From Pseudomonas japonica (lineage in GTDB: Bacteria > Pseudomonadota > Gammaproteobacteria > Pseudomonadales > Pseudomonadaceae): a DNA stretch of 64,000 nucleotides. Positions 1 to 8,606 of the stretch are shown one piece after another. Both the position numbers and the translations under genes were made by a program. The stretch spans positions 109,573-173,572 of the forward strand of contig NZ_FZOL01000016.1 in NCBI RefSeq assembly GCF_900188455.1. The letters run 5' to 3'. Position 1 is the stretch's first letter, and each line of letters starts with the position of its first letter. The notes under the pieces were generated by a model, which did not search any database, was not told the origin of the DNA, and worked only from the letters and a program-made list of their open reading frames with translations.

Positions 1-1
1 G

Positions 2-145
2 ACCAAGGCCGTGCGCGTGGCGGCGGCCCAGGCTGCCGTGTCGACCGTCACCGGGCAGTTGCTGCAGGCCACCTCGGCCCTGCTCCAGGCCCTGACCGAA
101 GCCGGCAACAGCAGCGCCGGCGGTTCGGTGAGCACTACCGCCTGA
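2..145 (+). CDS. 3' end of an unidentified protein (partial)
   Basis: The last 47 codons of a gene that starts left of the window; the stop TGA is at 143-145. The visible tail is rich in Ala, Thr, Ser and Gln with repeated leucines, and ends in a Gly/Ser/Thr-rich stretch. It has no recognisable motif, so no function is assigned. A strong bidirectional terminator follows 18 bases after the stop, which supports this being the true gene end. Confidence 0.5.
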   Translation, partial: TKAVRVAAAQAAVSTVTGQLLQATSALLQALTEAGNSSAGGSVSTTA

Positions 146-163
146 GTTTTTCGCAGGCAAAAG

Positions 164-193
164 AAAAGGCCCGGCTGTCATGCCGGGCCTTTT
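164..193. terminator. bidirectional rho-independent terminator
   Basis: A 12-bp perfect stem (164-175 with 182-193) with a 6-base loop. The outer pairs are A/T, so each strand has a T run after a GC-rich stem. It sits between the partial plus-strand gene and the convergent pbpG. Confidence 0.9.
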
Positions 194-200
194 GCTTTTC

Positions 201-1136
201 TCAATCCACCTGCGGCCGGTTCTGGCTGCGGTCGGCCTTGTAGCGCACCGCCACCGCCGGCGCCGGCTTGGTGGCACCGGTCTCCAGCCACTGGCGCATG
301 CGCGAGGCATCGGCGAAGTGGGTGTACTTGCCGAACGCGTCGAGGATCACCATCGCCACCGGACGGTTGTCCATCCGGGTCAGCAGCACCAGGCAGTGCC
401 CGGCATCGTTGGTGAAGCCGGTCTTGGTCAGCTTGATGTCCCAGTTCGGCTTGTTCACCAGGTGATCGGTGTTGCGAAAGCCCAGGCTGTAGTTCGGCTT
501 GCGGAAGGCCACGGTCTTCTCGCGGGTAATGCTCAGCTCGCCCAGCAGCGGGTAGTTGCGCGCCGCCATGAGCAGTTTGGTCAGGTCGCGGGCGGTGGAC
601 ACGTTGTTCGGCGACAGGCCGGTCGGCTCGACGTAGCGGGTGCTGGTCATGCCCAGCGCCCTGGCCTTGGCGTTCATCGCCTTGATGAACGCGCCGTAGC
701 CGCCCGGATAGTGGTGGGCCAGGGTCGCCGCGGCACGGTTCTCCGAGGACATCAGGGTGATCAGCAGGGTCTCGCGGCGGCTCAGTTCGCTACCCAGGCG
801 CACGCGCGAATACACACCCTTCATTTCCTTGGTCTGGGCGATGGTCATGGTCAGCGTCTCGTCCATCGACTGCTTGGCGTCGAGCACCACCATGGCGGTC
901 ATCAGCTTGGTCACCGAAGCGATCGGCCGGACCATGTCGGGATGGCTGGAATAGAGCACCTGGTTGGTCTGCAGGTCGACCAGCATGGCGCTGCCGGAGG
1001 CCAGGTGGAGCTTGGAGGGGTCGCGTTGGGCCTGGGCCGCGGGTTGGGCCACCGCGGTCGAGGTGACGCCGACGGTGCCAGTGAGCAACAGCAGCAGACT
1101 GAGAATCGAAAGAGAGGTTTTCACGTAGGTGCTCAC
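201..1136 (-). CDS. pbpG: D-alanyl-D-alanine endopeptidase PbpG (PBP7 family)
   Basis: A periplasmic serine DD-endopeptidase of the S11/low-molecular-mass PBP family, which cuts D-Ala-mDAP cross-links in peptidoglycan. All three penicillin-binding motifs are present: SVTK (S74-K77, nucleophile and general base), SEN (131-133) and KTG (238-240). A hydrophobic signal peptide occupies about residues 8-30, with likely cleavage after AVA. The length (311 aa) is normal for PbpG. The start is a GTG. A second GTG four codons downstream (V5) has a better-placed purine-rich stretch and could be the real start. The gene ends 8 bases from the shared terminator at 164-193 and appears monocistronic. Confidence 0.93.
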   Translation of the reverse strand: MSTYVKTSLSILSLLLLLTGTVGVTSTAVAQPAAQAQRDPSKLHLASGSAMLVDLQTNQVLYSSHPDMVRPIASVTKLMTAMVVLDAKQSMDETLTMTIAQTKEMKGVYSRVRLGSELSRRETLLITLMSSENRAAATLAHHYPGGYGAFIKAMNAKARALGMTSTRYVEPTGLSPNNVSTARDLTKLLMAARNYPLLGELSITREKTVAFRKPNYSLGFRNTDHLVNKPNWDIKLTKTGFTNDAGHCLVLLTRMDNRPVAMVILDAFGKYTHFADASRMRQWLETGATKPAPAVAVRYKADRSQNRPQVD

Positions 1137-1313
1137 TAAAAGAGGGTATGTCGTTGGCAGTGCAAGGATTTTTATTTTTCTAAGCGTGACATTCTGGAGT
1201 ATGGCTGGGAACCTGTCGATTGCCGTCCGGGGCTTAGTTCGAATATGAATAATCTTTAATTGCCGCTCACCGCTGCGAGCCTAAACAACCGCCGTTGCGT
1301 TGCGTGCACCCAA

Positions 1314-1340
1314 TAAAAAGCCCCGCCATGAAGGCGGGGC
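1314..1340 (-). terminator. rho-independent terminator of the small gene at 1384-1566
   Basis: An 8-bp GC-only stem (1320-1327 with 1333-1340) with a 5-base loop. On the minus strand it is followed by a run of four T and an AT-rich stretch. Confidence 0.8.
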
Positions 1341-1383
1341 AAGGGGAGGTGTGCGGAGCAACGCACAAGGAAAGAAGGTCGAG

Positions 1384-1566
1384 TCAGGCTTCGAAGGGTT
1401 CCGGGGTGATATCGCGCGCCCGGGCCTGGGCATCCGGCAGCGAGGTGATCGGGCCGCCGATCTTTTCGCCGTCGCGCACCAGATACCAGCAGACCAGCAG
1501 GCCGACTTCTCTCAAGGCGGGTGGAACCGCGCTGCCGACGACGGACATGGTATTGAGGGTGGCCAT
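1384..1566 (-). CDS. small conserved-looking hypothetical protein (60 aa)
   Basis: I do not recognise a family. The open frame extends upstream to an ATG at 1650. I prefer the ATG at 1566 because GGAG lies 8 bases before it, while the upstream ATGs have no good ribosome site. The 60-residue product begins MATLNTMSVVGSA, has a moderately hydrophobic centre (GLLVCWYLV) and a charged C-terminus, and carries one cysteine. It follows the Gly-zipper gene at 1663-2016 on the same strand with a gap of about 96 bases, so the two may be cotranscribed. Its own terminator lies at 1314-1340. Confidence 0.55.
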   Translation of the reverse strand: MATLNTMSVVGSAVPPALREVGLLVCWYLVRDGEKIGGPITSLPDAQARARDITPEPFEA

Positions 1567-1662
1567 ATCGATTACTCCTGCGGGACTCATGGCTCGTACC
1601 TTAATCGTCGATGCGGCCTGCGTGAAATCAGTGTTCTCGATAGTCGTCATTGATGAAATCCA

Positions 1663-2016
1663 CTACCAGCGCGGCGGTCCGTAATAGACCGGCGGCGGAC
1701 CGTAGTAGCGGCGGTAGTGCGGTGGCGGCGCCGGCACATAGCGTTCCACCACGGGGTACGGCTGGTAGTACACCACCGGTGCCGGCGGCGGCTGGTAATA
1801 CACCGGCGGCGGTGGGGGTGGCGGGTAGTAGTAGGGCTGGCGTTCGACGACCACGGTCCGGTCGTGGCCACCGGACACCGCGGCACCGACCACGGCACCC
1901 ACGACGGCCGCGCCGAGCACCGGACCCGGGCCCCAGCCACCACCATGGGCGCTGGCTTGTCCGGACAGGGCCATGGCACCGATCAGCAGAGCGACAGCGG
2001 GGATATGACGGTTCAT
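1663..2016 (-). CDS. secreted glycine-zipper, Pro/Tyr-rich protein
   Basis: A 117-aa exported protein of unknown role. Residues 1-23 are a signal peptide ending ASA. A Gly/Ala/Val-rich stretch (about 30-50, GAAVVGAVVGAAVSGG) has the spacing of a glycine zipper that could insert in or associate with a membrane. The rest is low-complexity with PPP, YYQP and PPPVYY repeats. AGGAGT lies 5 bases before the ATG, so the start is secure. Such proteins are common in pseudomonads as envelope-associated proteins, but the function here is not known. It is transcribed divergently from the shikimate-dehydrogenase-like gene. Confidence 0.75.
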   Translation of the reverse strand: MNRHIPAVALLIGAMALSGQASAHGGGWGPGPVLGAAVVGAVVGAAVSGGHDRTVVVERQPYYYPPPPPPPVYYQPPPAPVVYYQPYPVVERYVPAPPPHYRRYYGPPPVYYGPPRW

Positions 2017-2189
2017 GTGGACTCCTTGCAGGGCATAACACCGCCCGTACGACGGGGCGGGGATATCACTATGACCAGCATTTCAAAAGGTTTCGCCAGG
2101 CCGCTGGGTAAAGGTTTTGTAAGGGTCGATCAGCGGTCGTCGGCAGGCTTGGGCATACTGGGGGCTTTCGTGGTTTCCAGGAGTCCGTC

Positions 2190-3002
2190 ATGACCCCCAG
2201 CAAAGACACCGTCCTGTGCATCTCCCTGGCCGGGCGCCCCGGCACCTTCGGCGTGCGCTTCCACAATCACCTCTACGCGCAACTGGGGCTGGACTACTAC
2301 TACAAGGCCATGAGCACCGCCGACCTGGCGGCCGCGGTCGGCGGGATACGCGCCCTGGGCATTCGCGGCTGCGGAGTGTCGATGCCCTACAAGGAAGCCA
2401 GCATCGCCCTGGTGGATGAACTGGATCCGTCGGTGGCGGCGATCGATTCGCTGAACACCATCGTCAACACCGATGGCCACCTGAAGGCCTACAACACCGA
2501 CTACCTCGCGGTGCGCCAGCTGATCGACGAGCAGCGGCTGGACCCCCAGGCGGCGTTTGCCCTGCGCGGCAGCGGCGGGATGGCCAAGGCGGTGGCCTGT
2601 GCGTTCAGGGATGCCGGCTTTGCCCATGGCACCATCGTTGCGCGCAACGAGGACGCAGGGCGGCGTCTGGCCGCGAACTGTGGTTATCAATGGCGCGCGG
2701 AGCTGGGCGAACTGCGTCCGGCGTTACTGGTGAACGTCACGCCGATCGGCATGGCCGGTGGTGCCGAGGCGCAGCAGTTGGCCTTTGCCGAGGAGGCGAT
2801 CGAGGCGGCGCGGGTGGTGTTCGATGTGGTGGCGATGCCGGCGCGCACACCGCTGATCGTGGCCGCCGAGGCGCGCGGCAGGCAGGTGATCAGCGGGTTG
2901 CAAGTGATCGCCCTGCAGGCGCTGGAGCAGTTCGTGCTGTACACCGGAGTGCGGCCGACGCGGGAGCAGGTGGAGCGGGCGGTGGCGTACGCGCGGGGGT
3001 GA
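2190..3002 (+). CDS. shikimate 5-dehydrogenase-like protein
   Basis: A member of the shikimate/quinate dehydrogenase superfamily (270 aa). The family reaction is NADP(H)-linked interconversion of 3-dehydroshikimate and shikimate. The catalytic Lys is K68 in VSMPYKE and the catalytic Asp is D104 in YNTD. A Rossmann nucleotide loop GSGGMAKA is at 127-134. The VSMPYKE variant, in place of the VTxPxK of biosynthetic AroE, resembles the HI0607-type AroE-like subgroup. This is therefore probably an accessory dehydrogenase rather than the aromatic-pathway AroE. The ATG is preceded by CAGGAG at about 8 bases. The gene appears monocistronic. Confidence 0.82.
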   Translation: MTPSKDTVLCISLAGRPGTFGVRFHNHLYAQLGLDYYYKAMSTADLAAAVGGIRALGIRGCGVSMPYKEASIALVDELDPSVAAIDSLNTIVNTDGHLKAYNTDYLAVRQLIDEQRLDPQAAFALRGSGGMAKAVACAFRDAGFAHGTIVARNEDAGRRLAANCGYQWRAELGELRPALLVNVTPIGMAGGAEAQQLAFAEEAIEAARVVFDVVAMPARTPLIVAAEARGRQVISGLQVIALQALEQFVLYTGVRPTREQVERAVAYARG

Positions 3003-3015
3003 AGAGTCGCGTCGT

Positions 3016-3043
3016 TGTGGGAGCGAGCAAGCTCGCTCCCACA
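3016..3043. repeat. REP-type palindrome
   Basis: A perfect inverted repeat with 13-bp arms and a 2-base loop, of the GTGGGAGCGAGC type common between Pseudomonas genes. It lies 14 bases after the stop of the dehydrogenase and before the convergent yceH end, where it could also act as a transcription stop. Confidence 0.85.
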
Positions 3044-3059
3044 AATCGAAGAGGGTGTG

Positions 3060-3704
3060 TCACTCCTCCAATCGAGCCAGGCGCTCTTCCAGCGCCGCGA
3101 TCCTCGCTTCCAGCGCCTCGATCCGTTCCGCCGACACTGCGCCGCTCGCCACGCGCTCCGGTCCCTGCTGGCGCGCCGCGAGGATCGCTTCGATTTCTTC
3201 CGGATCGCCCAGCGCATGGGTGTAGCGATCCTCCCGCTGCCCGGCCTGGCGCGGCAGGTGCAGGGCTAAGTCACGGGCGATCAGGCGTTCCAGCTGATGC
3301 AGCACCTCGTCGGTATCGCTGAACTCATGCATGCGCTGGCTGCGGGTCAGCAGTTCGTTGAGGGTCTGCGGCCCGCGCAGGAACATCAGGCCCATCAGGA
3401 TCAACTGCGCCGGCACCAGCTCCAGGGTCTTGTCCACCCGCTGTTCCCAGCGGTCGGCGCGGCTGCCCATCTGCAGGCGCACCAGGCCCTGGCCTTCGAG
3501 GTTGCGCAGGCTCTGGCCGATCTGGCCCTGGGTCAGGTTCATCACCGGCTCACGGCTGGTCTTCTGGTTGCAGGCCAGCATCAGCGCGTTGAGGGTCAGC
3601 GGGTAGGTTTCCGGGTTGCTCGCCTGTTTCTCGATCAGCGAGCCGAGAATGCGGACTTCGGCGGGGGTGAAGCGGGCAGTGGAGGTTTCGTGCTCGGCGG
3701 ACAT
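3060..3704 (-). CDS. yceH: YceH family protein (DUF480)
   Basis: A protein of about 214 aa matching the YceH/DUF480 family in length and layout. The N-terminal half carries two winged-helix-like segments (VRILGSLIEKQ and LTLNALMLACNQKTSR). The C-terminal tail is a coiled coil (RIEALEARIAALEERLARLEE region). The biochemical role is unknown. I place the start at the ATG at 3704; the frame continues to a GTG at 3734, but that would add ten residues without a better ribosome site. It lies downstream of sstT on the same strand, but the sstT terminator at 3757-3793 separates them. Confidence 0.85.
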   Translation of the reverse strand: MSAEHETSTARFTPAEVRILGSLIEKQASNPETYPLTLNALMLACNQKTSREPVMNLTQGQIGQSLRNLEGQGLVRLQMGSRADRWEQRVDKTLELVPAQLILMGLMFLRGPQTLNELLTRSQRMHEFSDTDEVLHQLERLIARDLALHLPRQAGQREDRYTHALGDPEEIEAILAARQQGPERVASGAVSAERIEALEARIAALEERLARLEE

Positions 3705-3756
3705 GGCCCTGTCTCGGTACAAGGAAAGGGCCACTAGCCTAGGTGCGCAACGGGGG

Positions 3757-3793
3757 AAAACACAAGCGACCGCTGGCCTGGGCCCGCGGTCGC
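3757..3793 (-). terminator. terminator downstream of sstT
   Basis: An 8-bp GC-rich stem (3786-3793 with 3766-3773). On the minus strand it is followed by a T-rich stretch (TTGTGTTTT). It starts 7 bases after the sstT stop. Confidence 0.65.
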
Positions 3794-3799
3794 CAGGGA

Positions 3800-5017
3800 T
3801 CAGGCGCGGCTGGCGTGACGTGCCTCGGCCTGGCAGGCCGCGGCGGTGAAGAGCACGTCGGTGGACGAGTTCAGCGCGGTTTCCGCCGAGTCCTGCAGGA
3901 CGCCGATGATGAACCCGACCGCCACCACCTGCATGGCGATTTCGCTGGGAATGCCGAACAGGCTGCAGGCCAGCGGGATCAGCAGCAGCGAACCGCCGGC
4001 CACGCCGGAAGCGCCACAGGCGCAGACCGCGGCGACGACGCTGAGCAGCACGGCGGTCGGCAGGTCGACGGCGATGCCCAGGGTGTGCACGGCGGCCAGG
4101 GTCAGCACGGTGATGGTGATCGCCGCGCCGGCCATGTTGATGGTGGCGCCCAGCGGAATCGAGACCGAGTAGGTGTCTTCATGCAGGCCGAGCTTTTCGC
4201 TGAGGGCCAGGTTGACCGGAATGTTGGCCGCCGAGCTGCGGGTGAAGAACGCGGTGATGCCGCTTTCGCGCAGGCACAGCAGGGTCAGCGGGAAGGGATT
4301 GCGGCGGATCTTCCACCAGACGATCAGCGGGTTCATCACCAGGGCGACGAACAGCATGCAACCGATCAGCACCAGCAGCAGGTGCAGGTAGCCGAGCAGG
4401 GCGTCGAGGCCGGATTGCGCCAGGGTGGCGGCGACCAGGCCGAAGATGCCCAGCGGGGCGAAGCGGATCACCACGCGGACGATCAGGGTCACGCCGTTGG
4501 ACAGGTCGTCGAGCACGGTGCGGGTGGTGTCGCCGGCATGGCGCACGGCGACGCCGAGGCCGATGGCCCAGGCCAGGATGCCGATGAAGTTGCCTTCGAT
4601 CAGTGCCTTGACCGGGTTGTCCACCACGCTCAGCAGCAGGCCCTGGAGCACTTCGCCGATGCCGCCCGGCGCGCTCATCTGCGCGTCGCCGGTGCTCAGT
4701 ACCAGCTCGGAAGGGAACAGCATGCTCGCCACCACCGCGACCACCGCCGCGCCGAAGGTGCCGAACAGGTACAGGACGAGGATCGGACGGATGTGGGTTT
4801 CCTGGCCGTGCTTGTGGTTGGCGATCGAGGCCATGACCAGGATGAACACCAGGATCGGCGCCACCGCCTTCAATGCGCTGACGAACAGCTTGCCGACGAA
4901 GGCCAGGCTGGCCGCGGCCTGCGGCGCGACCAGGGCGAGAACGATACCGGCCACCAGGCCGATGAGGATTTGCAGCACCAGACTGGTGCGGTTGAGCAGT
5001 TTCAGAACAGGGATCAT
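3800..5017 (-). CDS. sstT: serine/threonine:Na+ symporter SstT
   Basis: An inner-membrane transporter of the dicarboxylate/amino acid:cation symporter (DAACS) family, importing Ser and Thr with Na+. At 405 aa it is the normal SstT length, with an N-terminus IPVLKLLNRTSLVLQI typical of SstT rather than GltP/DctA. Hydrophobic helices run throughout. The Ser-rich re-entrant stretch FFTRSSAANIPVN and the helix segment GATINMAGAAITI match the substrate/Na+ site of the family. The 250-base upstream region contains a short perfect palindrome (5067-5082) of unknown role. The gene appears monocistronic. Confidence 0.9.
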   Translation of the reverse strand: MIPVLKLLNRTSLVLQILIGLVAGIVLALVAPQAAASLAFVGKLFVSALKAVAPILVFILVMASIANHKHGQETHIRPILVLYLFGTFGAAVVAVVASMLFPSELVLSTGDAQMSAPGGIGEVLQGLLLSVVDNPVKALIEGNFIGILAWAIGLGVAVRHAGDTTRTVLDDLSNGVTLIVRVVIRFAPLGIFGLVAATLAQSGLDALLGYLHLLLVLIGCMLFVALVMNPLIVWWKIRRNPFPLTLLCLRESGITAFFTRSSAANIPVNLALSEKLGLHEDTYSVSIPLGATINMAGAAITITVLTLAAVHTLGIAVDLPTAVLLSVVAAVCACGASGVAGGSLLLIPLACSLFGIPSEIAMQVVAVGFIIGVLQDSAETALNSSTDVLFTAAACQAEARHASRA

Positions 5018-5269
5018 AAGCGGGCTTTCTCGGTTTTTGTTCGAGGATTCATACGGACGCAGGACGGTTTACCGAGGTAAACGAGCGGCTCGGGCCAGCG
5101 TTTAGCCGGCCGGCGTGCGTACGAAAGGCTTCCGCGGCCATGGCCGTGCGGAAAAAAGGGCGGGACTTTAGCACAGCGCGGCGGCTGTGACCCAGAGTGT
5201 CCGCCCGATGGTTAGGCCGGCGTGGATGGCGCTGTTACCATGCGCGGCTGTTGCGAATCTGGAGTCTGG

Positions 5270-6418
5270 ATGTTCTTGCCCATTCTGTTGCTGGCCGCGG
5301 CCGGCTTCACTGTCCTCACCACCGAGTTCCTGATCGTCGGCCTGTTGCCGGGGATCGCTCGCGATCTTGGCGTCAGCGTGCCCCAGGCCGGCCTGCTGGT
5401 GACGATGTTTGCTTTCACCGTGGCCTGCTTCGGTCCCTTCCTCACCGCCTGGTGCGCGCGCCTGGAGCGCAAGCGCCTGTTCGTCGGGGTGTTGCTGCTG
5501 TTCGCCGGCGCCAACGCCCTGGCCGCGCTGGCGCCGAACTATGCGGTCATGGCCGTGGCGCGCCTGGTCCCGGCCCTCGGCCTGCCGGTGTTCTGGTCAC
5601 TGGCCAGCGAGACGGCGGTGGACATCGTCGGCCCGGCCTATGCCGGCCGGGCGATCAGCAAGATCAGCTTCGGCGTGGTCTGCGCCATGGTCTTCGGCAT
5701 TCCCCTCGGCACCCTGCTCGGCGATGCCTGGGGCTGGCGCGCGGCCTTCGCCCTGCTGGCCCTGCTGGCGCTGGCCAAGGCGCTGCTGCTCTGGCGCTAC
5801 CTGCCGCACACGCCGCGGCAGAGCCAGGTCACCTCGCTGCGCAGCCAGTTCGCCATCCTGCGCAGTCCGCTGCTGCAGGGGCATGTGCTGCTCTCGGTGC
5901 TGGTGTTCAGCGGCATGTTCACCGCCTACACCTACCTGGCCGACCTGCTGGAGCGCCTGGCCGGTTTCGATGGCGAGCGGGTCGGCTGGTACCTGATGGG
6001 CTTCGGCGCGGTCGGCCTGATCGGCAACAGCCTTGGCGGCCGTGCGGTGGATCGCCACCCGCTGCTGGCCTCGGCGGCGTTCTGCGCGTTGCTGCTGCTC
6101 GCCCTGCTGCTGGTGGTGCCGCTGATCCACTCGCCGCTCGGCCTGGTCCTGGCCCTGGCGCTGTGGGGGTGCACCCAGGCGGCGTTGTTCCTGGTCAGCC
6201 ATGTCCGGGTGATCAAGGCAGCGCCCACGGCGCCGGCGTTCGGCGCTTCGCTGAATGTCGCCGGTGGCAATCTCGGCATCGGTCTGGGCGCGGTGATCGG
6301 CGGGCGGGTGATCGAGCATCTCGGCCTGGCCAGCGTTGGTTATGTCGCCGCGCTGCTGATCGGCGTTTCCGTGGGCCTCGCGCTGTGGCTGAGCCGCTTC
6401 AGGCCAGCGGCCAGTTGA
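5270..6418 (+). CDS. MFS transporter (DHA1-type drug/sugar efflux family)
   Basis: A 382-aa inner-membrane transporter with 12 predicted helices, from MFLPILLLAAAGFTVLTTEF to the C-terminal GYVAALLIGVSVGLALW helix. TEFLIVGLLPGIARDLGVS in helix 1 and its loop is characteristic of the AraJ/YdhP/SotB-like DHA1 group, which exports drugs or sugars. The substrate cannot be read from the sequence. The start is the ATG at 5270, with GGAG 7 bases upstream; the frame extends to an earlier GTG and ATG without a ribosome site. The 3' end overlaps the convergent nhaR by 20 bases. Confidence 0.85.
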   Translation: MFLPILLLAAAGFTVLTTEFLIVGLLPGIARDLGVSVPQAGLLVTMFAFTVACFGPFLTAWCARLERKRLFVGVLLLFAGANALAALAPNYAVMAVARLVPALGLPVFWSLASETAVDIVGPAYAGRAISKISFGVVCAMVFGIPLGTLLGDAWGWRAAFALLALLALAKALLLWRYLPHTPRQSQVTSLRSQFAILRSPLLQGHVLLSVLVFSGMFTAYTYLADLLERLAGFDGERVGWYLMGFGAVGLIGNSLGGRAVDRHPLLASAAFCALLLLALLLVVPLIHSPLGLVLALALWGCTQAALFLVSHVRVIKAAPTAPAFGASLNVAGGNLGIGLGAVIGGRVIEHLGLASVGYVAALLIGVSVGLALWLSRFRPAAS

Positions 6419-7304
6419 ACAACTCGCGCCGCGCGCCCTCGGTGATCGCCACGATGCCGGGATGCTTGACCTTGCGCTCCACCGAGATGGCGTAGAACGA
6501 CTCGGTGACCGCGTCGGTCTGTCCGATCAGCTCGACGTCGTACTGCCGGCAGACCTCCTCGGCGATCACGCTGGGGGCGATGAAGATGCCACTGCCGGCC
6601 TTGCCGAAGGCCTGCATCAGCGCGCTGTCGTCGAACTCGCCGACGATCCGCGGCTGCAGCTGCTGCTCGGCGAACCAGCGCAGCAGACGGTTGCGCACCA
6701 TGGTTTCCTGGCCGGGAATCAGCAACGGTGCATGTTGCAGGCAGGCGGGGAAGGGCAGCGGCTGACCCGCGGCGAGCGCCGGGGTGGCGAGGAAGCTGAT
6801 ACCGCATTCGCCGAGCTTCTGGCTGTAGCCCTTGATATCCAGGTGGCCGGGCATCGGGCTGTCGGAGATCACCAGGTCCAGGCGCTGGATCGCCAGGTCG
6901 GCGAGCAGGCGTTCCAGCTTGTCTTCGCGGCAACTGATGCGCAGCGGCTCGGCCAGTTCCATGGTCGGCGCGATCAGGCGGTAGACGATGGATTTCGGCA
7001 CCACGTCGGCGACGCCGACGCGAAACAGCACCTGCTGCTCATTGGGCTGGGCGCGCAGCATGGCCTCCAGCTCGCCACCGATCTGGAACATCTGCTCGGC
7101 GTAGGACAGCGCCTGGCGTCCGGTTTCGGTCAGCTCCAGCTGGCGCCCGACGCGCTGGAACAGCTCGATGCCGTAGGTCTGTTCCAGCAGGCTGATCTGC
7201 CCGCTGATGGTCTGTGGGGTCAGGTTCAGTTGTTCGCAGGCGCGCACGATACTGCCGGTCTTGGCCACGACCCAGAAGTAGTGCATCTGGCGGTAGTTGA
7301 GCAT
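6399..7304 (-). CDS. nhaR: transcriptional activator NhaR (LysR family)
   Basis: A 301-aa LysR-type regulator. The N-terminal helix-turn-helix spans about residues 4-62 (MHYFWVVAKTGSIVRACEQL), with the effector-binding domain after residue 90. The N-terminus, length and C-terminus (VKHPGIVAITEGARRELF) match NhaR, which responds to Na+ and activates nhaA-type antiporters and, in some bacteria, osmotic and biofilm genes. No nhaA is adjacent, although an Sha/Mrp Na+/H+ antiporter lies 42 kb away in this window. It is divergent from the small lipoprotein gene at 7440 and convergent with the MFS gene, overlapping it by 20 bases. Confidence 0.9.
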   Translation of the reverse strand: MLNYRQMHYFWVVAKTGSIVRACEQLNLTPQTISGQISLLEQTYGIELFQRVGRQLELTETGRQALSYAEQMFQIGGELEAMLRAQPNEQQVLFRVGVADVVPKSIVYRLIAPTMELAEPLRISCREDKLERLLADLAIQRLDLVISDSPMPGHLDIKGYSQKLGECGISFLATPALAAGQPLPFPACLQHAPLLIPGQETMVRNRLLRWFAEQQLQPRIVGEFDDSALMQAFGKAGSGIFIAPSVIAEEVCRQYDVELIGQTDAVTESFYAISVERKVKHPGIVAITEGARRELFNWPLA

Positions 7305-7439
7305 GCTGAGTCTCTATTCGGAAAAACCGAAGTATACCCGCTGAAAATACGAATTTTTCTGAAGTTTCCCGCTCTCTAGAATGCTCCGTCATTGCGGCGC
7401 GACTTTTCCCACGCCGATCCCATTTCCAGTGAGGACAAC

Positions 7440-7676
7440 ATGCTCTACATCAAATCCATCGGTACCCCCCTGGTCCTGCTGCTCGCCCTGTTCACCATGA
7501 GCGGTTGCGAGCAGGCCGAGAAATCCGCCCAGCAGGTGCTCAACCAGGCCGCCGAGTCGGCCAAGCAGGCCATCGACAAGACCAACGAAGCGGCCCAGCA
7601 GGCGCTGAGCGAGGCCGCCGGTTCGCAGAAAGCGGAAAAAGAAGACCCCAAGGAAGCTGACGGTCAGAAAATCTGA
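7440..7676 (+). CDS. small Ala/Lys-rich lipoprotein
   Basis: A 78-aa predicted lipoprotein. A hydrophobic signal (VLLLALFTM) leads to the lipidation Cys23 in MSGCEQ. The mature part is a charged, alanine-rich helix (KSAQQVLNQAAESAKQA...) ending in a Lys/Glu/Asp tail, so it is probably an elongated periplasmic coiled coil tethered to a membrane. No enzymatic motif is present and the role is unknown. The ATG at 7440 has GAGGA 4 bases upstream. It is 38 bases upstream of the TerC gene with no terminator between, suggesting one transcript. Confidence 0.75.
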   Translation: MLYIKSIGTPLVLLLALFTMSGCEQAEKSAQQVLNQAAESAKQAIDKTNEAAQQALSEAAGSQKAEKEDPKEADGQKI

Positions 7677-7714
7677 CCTACTTTTTCAATAATCGACAAA
7701 TCAGGACCTGATTC

Positions 7715-8464
7715 ATGGAATACCTGCTGGAACTCGCTGCAAGCCCTACCGCCTGGGTCGCCCTGGCCACCCTGGTGGCCATGGAGATCGTCCTTGGTAT
7801 CGACAACCTGATCTTCATCTCGATCCTCACCAACAAGCTGCCCGTGGAGTTCCGCTCCAAGGCTCGCCGCATCGGCATCAGCATGGCGCTGGTGATGCGT
7901 CTGGCGCTGCTCAGCACCGTGGCCTGGATCGTCCAGCTCACAGAGCCGGTGATCGACATCCTCGGCAAGAGCTTCTCGTGGAAGGACATGATCCTCATCG
8001 CCGGTGGTCTGTTCCTGCTGTGGAAAGCCACCAAGGAAATCCATGAAAGCGTGGACCCGCGCGCCAAGGAAGAATCCGCCGCGTCGTCTACCATTACCCT
8101 GGGTTTCGCGGCGGCCATTGGCCAGATCCTGCTGCTCGACATCGTCTTTTCCATCGACAGCATCATCACCGCGGTGGGCATGACCGAGCACCTGCCGATC
8201 ATGATCATCGCCGTGATCAGTGCCGTGATCGTGATGCTGGTGGCGGCCGACCCGCTGGCCAGGTTCATCAATGACAACCCGACTGTGGTGATGCTGGCCC
8301 TGGGCTTCCTGATCATGATCGGCATGACCCTGATCGCCGAAGGCTTCGGTGCCCACGTACCGAAAGGCTATGTGTATGCGGCGATGGCGTTCTCCACCGC
8401 GATCGAGGTGCTGAACATCCTCTCGCGCAAGGCCCGGCAGCGCCGTGAGGTCGCCGAGGGCTGA
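7715..8464 (+). CDS. TerC family integral membrane protein
   Basis: A 249-aa polytopic membrane protein of the TerC family (about 7 helices). It has the two hallmark acidic membrane motifs EIVLGIDNLIF (about 24-34) and DIVFSIDSIITA (about 142-153). TerC proteins are linked to tellurite resistance or, in the Alx/MntP-like branches, to manganese export and alkaline response. This protein lacks the CBS/CorC C-terminal part found in longer relatives. The substrate is uncertain. A strong terminator follows at 8494-8522. Confidence 0.88.
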   Translation: MEYLLELAASPTAWVALATLVAMEIVLGIDNLIFISILTNKLPVEFRSKARRIGISMALVMRLALLSTVAWIVQLTEPVIDILGKSFSWKDMILIAGGLFLLWKATKEIHESVDPRAKEESAASSTITLGFAAAIGQILLLDIVFSIDSIITAVGMTEHLPIMIIAVISAVIVMLVAADPLARFINDNPTVVMLALGFLIMIGMTLIAEGFGAHVPKGYVYAAMAFSTAIEVLNILSRKARQRREVAEG

Positions 8465-8493
8465 TCAAAAGGATTCTGTTGCGTGCTGTAGTT

Positions 8494-8522
8494 GGGGGCT
8501 CCGTGTGGAGCCCCCTTTTTTT
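8494..8522 (+). terminator. rho-independent terminator of the terC gene
   Basis: A 9-bp perfect stem (8494-8502 with 8507-8515), a GTGT loop and a run of seven T (8516-8522). The repeat element begins immediately downstream. Confidence 0.95.
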
Positions 8523-8606
8523 GGCGGTGGCGGTGGCGGTGTCGCGAGCTTATCCATTGCGGGCGGTGATGCCGCCGGCCCCTTCCGCCTCTACGGCGGG
8601 TCCATT